This document shows positions 40,646-49,814 of a stretch of 64,000 bases of DNA, piece after piece (positions within the stretch are counted from its first letter, which is position 1; every line of letters starts with the position of its first letter). Source of the DNA: Actinomadura montaniterrae (GTDB lineage Bacteria > Actinomycetota > Actinomycetes > Streptosporangiales > Streptosporangiaceae); assembly GCF_008923365.1 (NCBI RefSeq), contig NZ_WBMR01000001.1, positions 186,001 through 250,000 of the forward strand, written 5' to 3'. The notes beneath the pieces are model-generated. The model was not told where the DNA came from. It made no database searches and was given only the letters and a program-made list of their open reading frames with translations. Position numbers and translations under genes: made by a program.

Positions 40646-42097
40646 ATGGGCGGTGCACGCAAGGTGATCACGGGCGGGCATGTGATCACGATGGATCCGG
40701 TGCTCGGCGACCTGCCGGACGGTGCCGTCCTGGTCGAGGACGACCGGATCGCGGCGGTCGCGCGCGACGCCCGGGAATTCGCGGGAGCCGACGCCGAGAT
40801 CGTCGACGCGGCCGGCGGCATCGTCCTGCCGGGAATGATCGACAGCCACCGGCACACGTGGATGGCGCTGATGCGCGGCGTCTCCGCGGACGAGTCCCTG
40901 CCGCAGTTCCTCGCCGGCACCTTCTACGGCACCGGGTCCTTCCTGGAGGCCGCAGACCTCGGCGCGGCGAGCACGGTCGGCGCGCTGGAGGCGCTGGACG
41001 CCGGCGTCACCACGATCATGGACTGCAACGACTGCGTGAACACGCCCGAGCACGCCGACGCGAACGTGGACGCGCTGCAGGCCGCCGGAATCCGCGCCGT
41101 CTACAACTACGGGATGCAGGCCTACGAGTTCCCGCGCGCGTTCGCCTCGCACGCCGACCGGCTGAAGGACGCGGCGCGGCTGCGCGCCGAGCGGCTGGCG
41201 TCCGACGACGCGCTCGTCACGATGGGGATGCTGTTCACCGACTTCGGGATCCTGCCGTTCGGGGAGATCGCCGAGGAGATCCGGCTGGCCCGCGAGCTGG
41301 GCGTGCTGCGGGCCTCGCACACCGCGGCGGCCACCACGTCGATCCTGCTCAAGGGGCTGCGCGAGCTCGCCGACCACGGCCTGCTGATCCCCGGGCACGT
41401 GCACATCCACTGCCCGGCGCTGAACGAGCAGGAATGGCGGCTGATGGCCGAGCACGACCAGCGGGTCACCATCGCGCCGGAGACCGAGATGCAGATGGGC
41501 ATGGGCGTCCCGCCGTTCCGCGCGGCGATCGACCACGGCCTGCGGCCGGGCGTGTCGACCGACATCGTCTGCGTGGGGTCGGGCGACCTGTTCGCGCAGA
41601 TGCGCCTAGGGCTTCAGACGCAGCGCATGCTGGACAACGCCAAGGTGCACGCGACCGGCACCATGCCCTGGACGATCGGCCTGACGACCCGCGACGCTCT
41701 GGAATGGGCGACGGTCAACGGCGCCCACACGCTCGGCCTCCAGGACCGGATCGGATCGCTGACCGCCGGCAAGAAGGCCGACGTGATCGTGGTCCGGCCG
41801 CGGATGGACCTGGTGCGCCCGAGCCACATGACGGGCGCGGTCGTGCTCCAGTCGTCGGCAGCGGACGTCGACACCGTGCTGGTGGACGGCGAGTTCCGCA
41901 AGAAGGACGGCCGGCTCGTCGGCCAGGACCTCGCGGCGGTGCGGGAGCGTGCGAACGCCGCGCTCGACCGGATCCGCGAGGGGCACGCGAAGCTGCCGAA
42001 GCGGGGCCCGGAGGAGATCGCCGGCTGGTTCGGTGCCGCCGAGCGGATGGCGAGCCGGAACTTCAGCGACGCCTACGCCGACGGCATCCCCGCCTGA
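40646..42097 (+). CDS. Amidohydrolase of the TRZ/ATZ (cyclic deaminase) type
   Basis: A 483-residue metal-dependent hydrolase of the family that includes atrazine, cytosine and 8-oxoguanine deaminases. Metal ligands: His68/His70 in GMIDSHRHTW, His in GHVHIHCPALNE, and Asp in GVSTDIVCVGSG. The composite beta-sandwich lies at the ends (VITGGHVITMDPVLGDLPD, KADVIVVRPRMDLV). It is cytoplasmic. ATG 40646 has GGAGG 7 bp upstream; the frame is open earlier but is not protein-like. The downstream flavin monooxygenase pair suggests a catabolic or biosynthetic unit for an aromatic or heterocyclic compound (inference). Confidence 0.9.
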   Translation: MGGARKVITGGHVITMDPVLGDLPDGAVLVEDDRIAAVARDAREFAGADAEIVDAAGGIVLPGMIDSHRHTWMALMRGVSADESLPQFLAGTFYGTGSFLEAADLGAASTVGALEALDAGVTTIMDCNDCVNTPEHADANVDALQAAGIRAVYNYGMQAYEFPRAFASHADRLKDAARLRAERLASDDALVTMGMLFTDFGILPFGEIAEEIRLARELGVLRASHTAAATTSILLKGLRELADHGLLIPGHVHIHCPALNEQEWRLMAEHDQRVTIAPETEMQMGMGVPPFRAAIDHGLRPGVSTDIVCVGSGDLFAQMRLGLQTQRMLDNAKVHATGTMPWTIGLTTRDALEWATVNGAHTLGLQDRIGSLTAGKKADVIVVRPRMDLVRPSHMTGAVVLQSSAADVDTVLVDGEFRKKDGRLVGQDLAAVRERANAALDRIREGHAKLPKRGPEEIAGWFGAAERMASRNFSDAYADGIPA

Positions 42098-42838
42098 TCG
42101 CCGCCTCGTTCGCCCAGCGGGCCCGGCACCGCGCCCCACGCCCGTCTGCTTCACGATTGCTTGCCCCGGTTTCGCGTCGTCGGTGCAACTGGCGCGGCGG
42201 GTGCAATGCGAACTTGGAGCCCAGGGCGGGTGGACCGGGCGGAGCCCGACCTCGGTCGACACCGTCTTGGACGGGGTGCCGTTGCGGTGGTTGCAGGTCG
42301 GAGCGGCGGGGCGGGCCGATCGTTCATGAGTGGCCATGTACGGCCTGCTGGGCAGTGCGATGCGCATCGCCCTCGCTCTTCTCGTTCCCCGCGCCCGCCG
42401 CTCACGTCCTCGAGCTCTCCGACCAAGTCCGACGTGCATGCCGGTCGGCACCACAGCGGCGGCCTTGCGCCCGCCCTGGCCAGCGTGCCCGGTCTCCGGT
42501 ACTTCGCTGCCCTCGAACGTGACGGTGCCCAGATCCTCAACGCACGGAGAGCAAGGAACTCCGCGGCATCGTCATAGTGGCCCCCAAAGGCGGCGAATGG
42601 CATCGGAGACCAGCCCCACGATCGCTTGAGGGCCCCGTCGCGGTTCGTGAGTGCGCACCGGATTTGCCGGTCGCGCGGCTGGCCGACGGGGGTGCGACCA
42701 GGAAGCTATGCAGGACCGGGTATAGCGGCGACGAAAAGCGGCATTACCCCTTCCCCATACCGGTATCTCACGATCAGGGGCACCGCTCGCGGCCGCTACG
42801 AGGCCGGCCGCCGTGTTCCGAGAAGAAGAGGGATCCCC
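42098..42838. other. Long gap between amidohydrolase and monooxygenase genes
   Basis: About 740 bp with no gene I can support. It probably contains the promoter of the monooxygenase pair. Confidence 0.4.
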
Positions 42839-44002
42839 ATGAGCGATCAGGTCCTGGAAGCCGTACAGGCGCTTCTGCCGACGTTGCGGGAGCGCGCCCA
42901 ACAGACCGAGGACGCCCGGCGAGTCCCGGACGACTCGATCCGGCTGCTGCGCGAGACGGGGTTCTTCAGACTGCTCCAGCCGAAGCGGTACGGGGGGTAT
43001 GAGGCGGACCTGGTGCCCTTCTACACCGCCGTGAAGGCGATCGCGAGCGTGTGCGGCTCCACCGGCTGGGTCGCCTCCGTCCTGGGCGCGCACGCTTGGC
43101 ACCTCGCCACCTTCCCCGAGCGGGCGCAGGACGACGTATGGGGCGACGCGCCCGACACCCTGGTCTCCTCCGCCTACGCGCCGGTCGGACGGGCCGTCCG
43201 CGTGGACGGCGGCTACCGGCTGTCGGGGACGTGGAGCTTCTCGTCCGGGGTCGACCATGCGGGCGCGGCCATCGTCGGCGGGCTCGTCCTGGACGCCGGC
43301 GGCAAGCCGACCGACTGGGTCGCGTTCCTGGTCCCGGCTTCCGACTACCGCGTCGACGACGTGTGGCGCACCGTCGGGCTGCGCGGTACCGGCAGCAACG
43401 ACATCGTGGTGGAGGACGTGTTCGTCCCGGCGCACCGGGTGCTGCCGTTCAGCGACTCGTTCGCCTGCACGTGCCCCGGCCAGGAGGTCAATACCGCGGC
43501 CCTGTACAAGGTGCCGCTGTACTCGCTGATGACGACCACCATCACTACCCCGCTCGTGGGGATGGCCACCGGCGCGTACGCCGCGCACGTGGACCACCAG
43601 CGCGCGCGGGTGCGGGCTTTCGGCGGCGGCAAGGCGAAGGACGACCCGTTCGCCAAGGTGCGGGTCGCCGAGGCCGGCAGCGAGATCGACGCCGCCTGGC
43701 TGCAGCTCACCCGCAACATCACCGAGGTGCTCGACACCGCCAAGGCGGGACGGCCGATCCCGATCTCGCTGCGGCTGCGGCTGCGCCGCGACCAGGTGCG
43801 CGCGGCCGAGCGCTCGATCGCCGCGGTGGACCGGCTGTTCGAGAGCTCGGGTGCGTCCGCGCTCGCCGAAGGCACCCCGATTCAGCGGTTCTGGCGGGAC
43901 GCCCACGCCGCCCGCGTGCACGTGGCCAACGACCCCGAGGCGGCGCTGAAGCTGTTCGGCGACGGCGAGTTCGGCGAGCAGGTCACCGCCGGCATGTTGT
44001 GA
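42839..44002 (+). CDS. HsaA-like flavin-dependent monooxygenase, oxygenase subunit
   Basis: A 387-residue acyl-CoA-dehydrogenase-fold hydroxylase of the class that includes HsaA (ring hydroxylation in steroid degradation) and p-hydroxyphenylacetate hydroxylase C2. Motifs: DDSIRLLRETGFFRLLQPKR, SVCGSTGWVASVLGAHAWHL, GTWSFSSGVDHA, TVGLRGTGSNDIVVEDVFVP, and the end DPEAALKLFGDGEFGEQVTA. It uses reduced flavin supplied by the next gene's product. The start ATG 42839 fits the family N-terminus. The adjacent reductase strongly supports the two-component assignment; the substrate is unknown. Confidence 0.91.
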   Translation: MSDQVLEAVQALLPTLRERAQQTEDARRVPDDSIRLLRETGFFRLLQPKRYGGYEADLVPFYTAVKAIASVCGSTGWVASVLGAHAWHLATFPERAQDDVWGDAPDTLVSSAYAPVGRAVRVDGGYRLSGTWSFSSGVDHAGAAIVGGLVLDAGGKPTDWVAFLVPASDYRVDDVWRTVGLRGTGSNDIVVEDVFVPAHRVLPFSDSFACTCPGQEVNTAALYKVPLYSLMTTTITTPLVGMATGAYAAHVDHQRARVRAFGGGKAKDDPFAKVRVAEAGSEIDAAWLQLTRNITEVLDTAKAGRPIPISLRLRLRRDQVRAAERSIAAVDRLFESSGASALAEGTPIQRFWRDAHAARVHVANDPEAALKLFGDGEFGEQVTAGML

Positions 44003-44031
44003 CCGGCACCGCCCACGCACAGGAGGCAGCC

Positions 44032-44598
44032 ATGAGCCACCCGACCGAACTCGCCCTCGACCCGACCGACACCGCCACGTTCCGCCACGTCCTCGGACAT
44101 TTCTGCACTGGAGTCGTCATCGTCACGGCGATGGACGGCGACAGCCCCGCCGGGTTCGCCTGCCAGTCGTTCTCAGCGCTGTCCCTGGACCCGCCACTGG
44201 TGCTCTTCTGCCCCGCCCGCACCTCCCGGACCTGGCCCGTGATCGAGCGGGCCGGGCGCTTCGCGGTCAACGTCCTCGCCCATTCCCAGCGCGAGGTGAG
44301 CGCGGTGTTCGGCCGCAGCCGGCCGGACAAGTTCACCGCGACCGGCTGGCGGCCCTCGCCCGGCGGCGCACCGGTGCTCGACTCCGTGCCGGCATGGCTG
44401 GACTGCACTCTGGAAGCCGTGCACGACGGCGGCGACCACGTCATCGCCGTCGGCCGAGTGACCGCTCTGGGCACCGGCCCATCCGATCGGCCGCTGCTGT
44501 TCTACCGGGGCGGCTACACGGTGACCGAGAGCGCGCCGGTCCCCACCGTCTCGCAGGAGGAGTTCATCACCTGGGTCCGCCCCGGCGACTGGCTCTGA
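44032..44598 (+). CDS. HsaB-like flavin reductase
   Basis: A 188-residue flavin reductase of the FMN-binding split-barrel type. Motifs: FRHVLGHFCTGVVIVTAMDG, PAGFACQSFSALSLDPPLVL, RFAVNVLAHSQREVSAVFG and HVIAVGRVTALG, LLFYRGGY. It reduces FMN/FAD with NAD(P)H for the monooxygenase encoded 29 bp upstream. ATG 44032 follows AGGAGG. A 12-bp hairpin follows the stop. Confidence 0.93.
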   Translation: MSHPTELALDPTDTATFRHVLGHFCTGVVIVTAMDGDSPAGFACQSFSALSLDPPLVLFCPARTSRTWPVIERAGRFAVNVLAHSQREVSAVFGRSRPDKFTATGWRPSPGGAPVLDSVPAWLDCTLEAVHDGGDHVIAVGRVTALGTGPSDRPLLFYRGGYTVTESAPVPTVSQEEFITWVRPGDWL

Positions 44599-44610
44599 CC
44601 TCCAAAAACG

Positions 44611-44645
44611 CCGGCTCGGCTCCCGATCCCCGAGAGCCGAGCCGG
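44611..44645 (+). terminator. 12-bp stem terminator after flavin reductase
   Basis: CCGGCTCGGCTC (44611-44622) pairs perfectly with GAGCCGAGCCGG (44634-44645) across an 11-nt loop, 12 bp after the stop. Confidence 0.7.
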
Positions 44646-44649
44646 AAAC

Positions 44650-44860
44650 CCGGCGCAACCAGATGGCCGTGGTGTTCGTAGCGGATGGTCAGGCGCCGAT
44701 AGCCCAGCAGCCGGGCGAGCGTGCGTTCGATCTTCCACCGACACCGGCTGAGCCGCTCGGAGGAGTCGATGCCCGGCGTGCGATGCGCGGGATGACACCC
44801 CGTCGGCGGAGCCAGTGCCGTGGTCGGCGGAGTCGTAGGCCTTATCGGCCCGGGCCTTGG
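44650..44860 (-). pseudogene. IS5-family transposase C-terminal fragment
   Basis: On the minus strand, RRGIDSSERLSRCRWKIERT, LARLLGYRRLTIRYEHHGHL corresponds to the end of an IS5-type DDE transposase (the WKIERTxxxLxxYRRL region carries the catalytic Glu). Upstream, DKAYDS appears in another frame, so the copy is frameshifted. The rest is absent. Confidence 0.65.
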
Positions 44861-44999
44861 CCGGGCGTGAGCCGGGGAAGAAGATGTCGGTGCCGTGGAA
44901 GCTGTGGCGTGCTCGGCCTTGCCCGCGTGCGCGGGCGGCGATGGCGTCCAGCGACGGGGGGAGAACAGTTCGACGACATCACCACGCCCTACCAGACGC

Positions 45000-45786
45000 G
45001 GGCTCCAAGCTCCTGGTCGAAACCGCCATCGAGACCGGCCTGCGCTGGGGCGAACTCACCGAACTCCGCGGCCGCGACCTCAAAACCCGCTCCCGCCTCC
45101 TGACGGTCAGCCGCGTCGTCGTGGAACTCAACCCGAAATTCCACCCCGAGGGCAAACGCTTCCTCGTCAAGGACTACCCCAAAGACAAGGAGTGGCGCCG
45201 TTTCAAGCTCAGCGACCAGATCGTCGCCAAACTCGAAGACCACATCATCGAAGAGGAGCTCGGCACCGACGGGCTCCTGTTCGTCTACCAGCCGGAAACC
45301 GCGAACGAGGAGCGGCCCACCCCGCTCGACCCCGAGGCACTCGGCTGGACCGAAGAGAACGCCAAGGGACGCCGAAACCGCCACGGCACGCTGAGCGCCT
45401 ACAACGCCGCCAAGTGCCGCTGCGAGCACTGCAGGCGAGCATTCGCCGAATACCGCGCCCGCCGCCGAGCCGACGGCAAGGACAACCCCCGCCAACCCCG
45501 CCGCCGCGAAACCGACGGCCACGTCCCCGCCAACTGGTTCCGCAACAAGATCTGGAAGCCCGCCCTCAAGAAGGCCGACCTGGACCCCAAGGTCCGCATC
45601 CACGACCTCCGCCACGCCCACGCATCCTGGCTACTGGCCGGCGGCGCCGACCTCCAAGTCGTCAAAGAACGCCTCGGCCACGGATCCATCTCCACCACCG
45701 AGCGCTACCTCCACACCCTCGACGACGCCGACGACACCGCCCTCGCCGCCTTCGATAAAATCCGCAGCCGCCGCCGCACCGACTAA
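45000..45786 (+). pseudogene. AICE-type tyrosine integrase lacking its N-terminal part
   Basis: The frame from about 45000 reads SKLLVETAIETGLRWGELTE (catalytic Arg), KDYPKDKEWRRFKLSD, an inserted Cys/His motif (YNAAKCRCEHCRRAFAEYRA), then VRIHDLRHAHASWLLAGGAD (HxxR), LGHGSISTTERYLHTLDD with the nucleophile Tyr. All catalytic residues are present, but the arm-binding and core-binding domains are missing and replaced by sequence near the IS5 remnant. Translation could still start at GTG 44857 in frame, but the joined N-terminus has no family resemblance. This integrase type is typical of actinomycete integrative conjugative elements (SLP1/pSAM2-like). Confidence 0.8.
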
Positions 45787-46104
45787 TGCACTAAGCGTTC
45801 TGCTCGAAGTGGGACGACCAAGGAGACGTCAGACGGAAGTGAGCGCCCGCTATGTCTGTCTCATCCTGCGGCGATGCTGGGTTGCGCAACCTCCGGATTA
45901 AAGTCCGAAACTGTCGTATCGGAGCGGCCTCTTCGGTGTCGGCTGGTGTCGATCCGTCCGCATCGAGCCCGATTCGCGTGCCGCGCGGTGCCGCCGCGTG
46001 CTGGTACGGTTCGGAACCGCCGAGCCGACAACGAGCCGACGTGGACCGTTGGCGGTCTCGTGGCTTGCTCATCGACGGCCCTGTCTGACCAGCATGGATG
46101 GAGT
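45787..46104. other. Gap after integrase, no gene
   Basis: Nothing is recognised here. I find no second tRNA-Pro end here that would define an att site. Confidence 0.4.
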
Positions 46105-46216
46105 TTTCGGCAAGCGCACCGTACTCCAGTTGCATGAAATGCCGGAACTCCTCGGTTGACACCTCGGGCCGCTTGCGGATCACCGTCAGCATCGTGAACA
46201 ACTCGCACTTCCTCAA
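46105..46216 (-). pseudogene. EthD-domain protein, N-terminal scrap
   Basis: Starting at TTG 46216 (or ATG 46192), the frame gives CELFTMLTVIRKRPEVSTEE, FRHFMQLEYG, which matches the first strand and helix of EthD-type ferredoxin-fold proteins. It then loses resemblance. It lies 37 bp after the end of the SnoaL-like gene and may have belonged to that operon. Confidence 0.5.
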
Positions 46217-46253
46217 ACGTTTGGGTGGGCCTGGTCAGCCGGGCGGGGCTTGG

Positions 46254-46781
46254 TCAGCCGGGATCGGTCGTGTGGTCGATGGTGGGGAAGGTGTCCATCC
46301 ACAGGATTTCGAGTCGGCGGTGGACGATGAGCCAGCCTTCGGGGCGGCGTTCGAGCCGGTCGACGAAGAAGCCGGTCTGGATGAGGTTCCAGCCCGCCTG
46401 GCCGCTGTGGCCTTGGTGGGTGTGGATGTGCGGGGTGCGGGCTGTTGCGGTGTCGCCGTCGATGTGGACGGTGGGCACGCCCTCGAAGTGCTGCCAGTGC
46501 TCGATGCCGCTCATCGAGCCGCCCGGTCCGCGCATGGCGTGGGCGAGGTCTTTGTAGGTCACGCCGTCCAGAGGGGCGCCGGTGACCGAGTAGTCCACGG
46601 TGGCGCCGGGTGCGAACACCTGGTCCCATTCGGCCAGCACGTCGTTGTCGCCGTCCTGATGCAGATCCTGGCCGAGCCCGTAGCGGGTCACCAGGTCCTG
46701 GATCTCGATCCGGTCGGTGAGGTAGCGCAGCCGCTCCTCGACGGAACGGTCGTCTCCGGTGGGTGTCGTCGGTGTGCTCAT
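46254..46781 (-). CDS. SnoaL-like/NTF2-fold protein
   Basis: A 175-residue cone-shaped NTF2-fold protein (SnoaL_4 type): RIEIQDLVTRYGLGQDLHQD, VLAEWDQVFAPGATVDYSVT, GVPTVHIDGDTATARTPHIH and LERRPEGWLIVHRRLEILW. Members are polyketide cyclases, dehydratases or hydroxysteroid isomerases; ring-hydroxylating dioxygenase beta subunits share the fold. ATG 46781 is the family start. It is the last intact gene of a minus-strand run with a quinone reductase and two SDRs, 106 bp after the reductase. Confidence 0.88.
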   Translation of the reverse strand: MSTPTTPTGDDRSVEERLRYLTDRIEIQDLVTRYGLGQDLHQDGDNDVLAEWDQVFAPGATVDYSVTGAPLDGVTYKDLAHAMRGPGGSMSGIEHWQHFEGVPTVHIDGDTATARTPHIHTHQGHSGQAGWNLIQTGFFVDRLERRPEGWLIVHRRLEILWMDTFPTIDHTTDPG

Positions 46782-46887
46782 GACTTCGGCTCTTTTCAAC
46801 ACTCGATATGGGTGGTCGCCGCGTATGGGTGGGTGGCACGCGCAGGCTCGTGTGACGCTCCGGCCGGCGGGCCGCCAGGGCGGTGGT

Positions 46888-47859
46888 TCAGGGCAGGAGC
46901 AGGAGTTTGCCGGTGGTCGCGCGTGATTCGATGTCGCGGTGGGCTTGGGCGGCGTCCTTGAGCGGGTAGCGCCTGCCGATCTCGACGCGGAGCCGGCCCT
47001 GGCGGACGAGCTGGAACAGCTCGGCGGTGTGGGCCAGGAGCGTGTCACGGGTGGGGATGTGGTCGCGGAACACCGGGTAGCAGATCTTGATGCTGTTGGG
47101 CAGTTCGCGCATGTTCACCACGGGCGGGTCGCCGATGACGGCGCCGTAGTAGAGCAGGGTGCCGTGCCTGCGCAGGACCTGCATCGATGCCCGGAAGGTC
47201 GTCTCTCCGGCGCCGTCGAACACGGTGTGCACGCCCTGGCCGCCGGTGAGGTCCAGGACAGGATCGACGAAGGCGGCGCCGGTGCAGACCAGCACGTGGT
47301 CGGCTCCGGCCTGCCGGGCGACCTCGGCTTTGGTCTCGCTGGAGGTCAGGCCGATGACGGTGCCGCCGCGGGCTTTGATGAGCTGGGTGAGTTTTTGCCC
47401 GAGTCCGCCGGCCGCCGCGTGGACCAGGGTGGTGTGGCCCGGTTCCACGGGTGCGGCCTCGGTGGTGAAGTGGTGGGCGGTGATGCCCTGCATCATGATG
47501 CTCGCCGCGACCTCTTCGGTCACGTCGTCGGGGACGGGCACGGCGCTGGCGGCGGGCATCACCACCTGCTCGGCGTAGGAGCCGTAGGCGTACACCCAAG
47601 CGACCCGGTCGCCGACGGCGAACTCGGTCACGCCCTCGCCGAGCGCGCTGACCCGCCCCGCACCTTCCACACCGGGGACGAACGGCACCTGGCCCACAGC
47701 GGGGCCGAGCCGGCGCGCCCCGGTGTCCATGAAGTTCACGCCGGCCGCGCTGACCCGGACGCTGATCTCGCCTGGGCCGGGACGCGGGTCCGGTCGTTCG
47801 GCGATCCGTAGTTCCTCCGGCCCGCCCAGCTGCTCCACCACAATCGCCTGCATCGTCAT
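46888..47859 (-). CDS. NADPH:quinone reductase (zinc-independent MDR family)
   Basis: A 323-residue medium-chain dehydrogenase of the quinone-oxidoreductase type. Features: AIVVEQLGGPEELRIAERPD, AAGVNFMDTGAR, VPFVPGVEGAGRVSALGEGV, the NADPH site VHAAAGGLGQKLTQLIKARG and GLTSSETKAEVARQAGADHV, then VFDGAGETTFRAS. No zinc-binding cysteines are present. It probably detoxifies quinones or enones. ATG 47859 follows AGGAAGG closely. It lies 71 bp downstream of the SDR pair. Confidence 0.92.
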   Translation of the reverse strand: MTMQAIVVEQLGGPEELRIAERPDPRPGPGEISVRVSAAGVNFMDTGARRLGPAVGQVPFVPGVEGAGRVSALGEGVTEFAVGDRVAWVYAYGSYAEQVVMPAASAVPVPDDVTEEVAASIMMQGITAHHFTTEAAPVEPGHTTLVHAAAGGLGQKLTQLIKARGGTVIGLTSSETKAEVARQAGADHVLVCTGAAFVDPVLDLTGGQGVHTVFDGAGETTFRASMQVLRRHGTLLYYGAVIGDPPVVNMRELPNSIKICYPVFRDHIPTRDTLLAHTAELFQLVRQGRLRVEIGRRYPLKDAAQAHRDIESRATTGKLLLLP

Positions 47860-47930
47860 ACCTTCCTGATCGCTAGTCGCCTCACGAAATGGACCGGCAA
47901 GTCCCACCGCGCTGGTCCGCGCACGGACGA

Positions 47931-48788
47931 TCACTCGCCGGGCTTCCAGGGCAGGACGTCGCCGTTGCGGACGAGCTGCCCGTAGTGGCCGGGGTCGACG
48001 GGACCCAGGGCCAGATCGAGCAGGGGGACGGCGGCGTCGGCGGGGCTGGGCGCGCCGCTGACGTCCCACCACATGCCGGAGGTCGGGGTGTTCATCATGC
48101 CGGGGCATACCGCGGCCAGCAGGACGCCCCGCGCGGCGTCGCGCTCGCGGCGCTGGTGGGCGAGGGCGCGGACGGCGGCGACCTGCCCGATCTTGGAGGG
48201 GATGTTGACGAAACCCGGCCAGGCGCCGCCGCGGGCGGACCCGTCGGCGACGGCGTCCCGCCACGCCGCGACCTGCTCGTCGACCTCGTCCAGCGAGGTC
48301 AAGCCGTCGAAACGGTCGTGCAGCACCGGCGCCAGGTAATGCAGCGTGCCCAGCGAGCTCGCCACGACGATCAGGCGCCCGCCCTCGCGCAGCAGCGGCG
48401 CGAACGCCCGCAGCACGCGGGTGGTGCCGAAGTTGTTGACCTCGGCGTACTCGGTGACGATCTTGCGCGGGTCGTCGTCGGGCCCGACCCGCATGACGGC
48501 GTTGCCGAACACGACGTCCACGCCGCCGTGCCGCTCTCGCAGCCGTCCGGCGAGCCGGTCGGCGGCGTGCGGGTCGGCCACGTCCAGCAGCTCGCCGCGG
48601 ACCTGGGCGCCGCCGCCCGGCACCGCGTCCACGGCGCAGTTGACCCGGTCCAGGTCGCGTCCGGTCAGGTAGACGGTGTCGCGCGGCGACAGGCGTTGCG
48701 CGAGCCCCTCGGCCAGAGCCAGGCCCAGGCCCTGGGTGGCGCCGGTGATCAGGGCGACTCTCGGTGCGGTCTCCGGGGCGATGGTCAT
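47931..48788 (-). CDS. SDR family protein with catalytic Tyr replaced by Asn
   Basis: A 285-residue short-chain dehydrogenase of carbonyl-reductase type. The cofactor loop is LITGATQGLGLALAEGL, and DVVFGNAV takes the NNAG position. The catalytic Ser is in VVASSLGTL. The usual YxxxK reads NIPSK (GFVNIPSKIGQVAAVRAL), so the Tyr that donates the proton is Asn and only the Lys remains. It may be inactive, use another residue, or serve as a binding partner of the next SDR. ATG 48788 overlaps the stop of the other SDR (ATGA). Confidence 0.87.
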   Translation of the reverse strand: MTIAPETAPRVALITGATQGLGLALAEGLAQRLSPRDTVYLTGRDLDRVNCAVDAVPGGGAQVRGELLDVADPHAADRLAGRLRERHGGVDVVFGNAVMRVGPDDDPRKIVTEYAEVNNFGTTRVLRAFAPLLREGGRLIVVASSLGTLHYLAPVLHDRFDGLTSLDEVDEQVAAWRDAVADGSARGGAWPGFVNIPSKIGQVAAVRALAHQRRERDAARGVLLAAVCPGMMNTPTSGMWWDVSGAPSPADAAVPLLDLALGPVDPGHYGQLVRNGDVLPWKPGE

Positions 48789-49744
48789 GATGCCTCCACA
48801 GCTTGAGCGAGCGGGGTGCGGGCGAGCAGGGTCTGTGACAGCGTCCACAGGCGCTGGGCCCCGTCGGGGTCCAGGGCGTAGCGGGCCACTCCGTGCAGCG
48901 GCGGCGTGTCGCCGCGGCGGTCGATGGTCTCGGTCTCGTTGCAGTCGACGAAGTACCGGCCGCCGACGCCGTCCAGCAGCGGCGAGGTCGCCAGCAGCAC
49001 GGAGGTGGCCGCGCCCTGCTCCACGGTCTTGATCAGCTCCGGCGGGACGCGGCCGCTGCCGCGGCCGCCGGTGTGGCGCTGCAGGCCCGTGTAGATCGCG
49101 CCGGGCATCAGCGCGTTGGCGGTGATGCCGTCGCGGGCCCAGCGGCGGGTCGCCTCGACCGCGAACAGCACGTTCGCGGTCTTGGACTGCCCGTAGGCCA
49201 GCCACGGGTCATAGGGGCGGAAGGCGAAGTTCACATCGTCGAACACCACCGGGGACATCTGGTGGCCGGTGGAGCTGACCACCACGATGCGCGCCGCGCC
49301 GTCGGCCGCCAACGCCGCGTGCAGCCCGGTCGCCAGCGCGAAGTGCCCCAGATGGTTGGTGGCGAACTGCAGCTCCCACCCCTGCGGGGTGTACTGCTCG
49401 GGGCAGGCCATCACGCCGGCGTTGTTGACCAGGATGTGCAGCGGCCCGTCCCAGGACGCGGTGAACGCCGCCACCGACGCCGGGTCGGCCAGATCCAGCG
49501 CCGCGACCCGCACCGCCGCGTTCCCGGTGGTTGAGGTGATGCCGGCGGCGACGCGCCGCCCCGCGCCGGTGTCGCGCACGGCCAGGGTGACCTCGGCGCC
49601 GGCCGCGGCCAGCGCCCGCGCCGTCTCCACGCCGATGCCCGAGGACGCCCCCGTGACCACGGCGCGACGCCCCGCCAGATCGATGCCCGCGGCGACCTCG
49701 GCCGCCGAACTGGCGAATCCGAAAGGAGTTCGTATCAAGCTCAT
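48785..49744 (-). CDS. SDR family oxidoreductase (retinol dehydrogenase/WWOX-like)
   Basis: A 319-residue classical SDR. The cofactor site is VVTGASSGIGVETARAL, the NNAG motif is LVNNAGVMACPE, the catalytic Ser lies in VVVSSTGHQ and the YxxxK is YGQSK (WLAYGQSKTANVLFAVE). It resembles light-dependent protochlorophyllide reductase/WW-domain-oxidoreductase relatives common in actinomycetes. It heads the minus-strand operon (SDR, SDR, quinone reductase, SnoaL-like) and is divergent from a LysR regulator. Confidence 0.92.
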   Translation of the reverse strand: MSLIRTPFGFASSAAEVAAGIDLAGRRAVVTGASSGIGVETARALAAAGAEVTLAVRDTGAGRRVAAGITSTTGNAAVRVAALDLADPASVAAFTASWDGPLHILVNNAGVMACPEQYTPQGWELQFATNHLGHFALATGLHAALAADGAARIVVVSSTGHQMSPVVFDDVNFAFRPYDPWLAYGQSKTANVLFAVEATRRWARDGITANALMPGAIYTGLQRHTGGRGSGRVPPELIKTVEQGAATSVLLATSPLLDGVGGRYFVDCNETETIDRRGDTPPLHGVARYALDPDGAQRLWTLSQTLLARTPLAQAVEAS

Positions 49745-49768
49745 ACGCCCAGGCTAGGAAGCCGCAAG

Positions 49769-49787
49769 GCATTCCACCAGCGAGAAT
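49769..49787. promoter_or_regulatory. Candidate LysR binding site
   Basis: CATTC (49769-49773) and GAATG (49783-49787) are inverted arms with a 9-nt spacer in the 70-bp divergent region, close to the ATTC-N9-GAAT (T-N11-A-like) form of LysR sites. Confidence 0.5.
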
Positions 49788-49814
49788 GTCTCAGCCCTGG
49801 TATGTGTAAATGTC

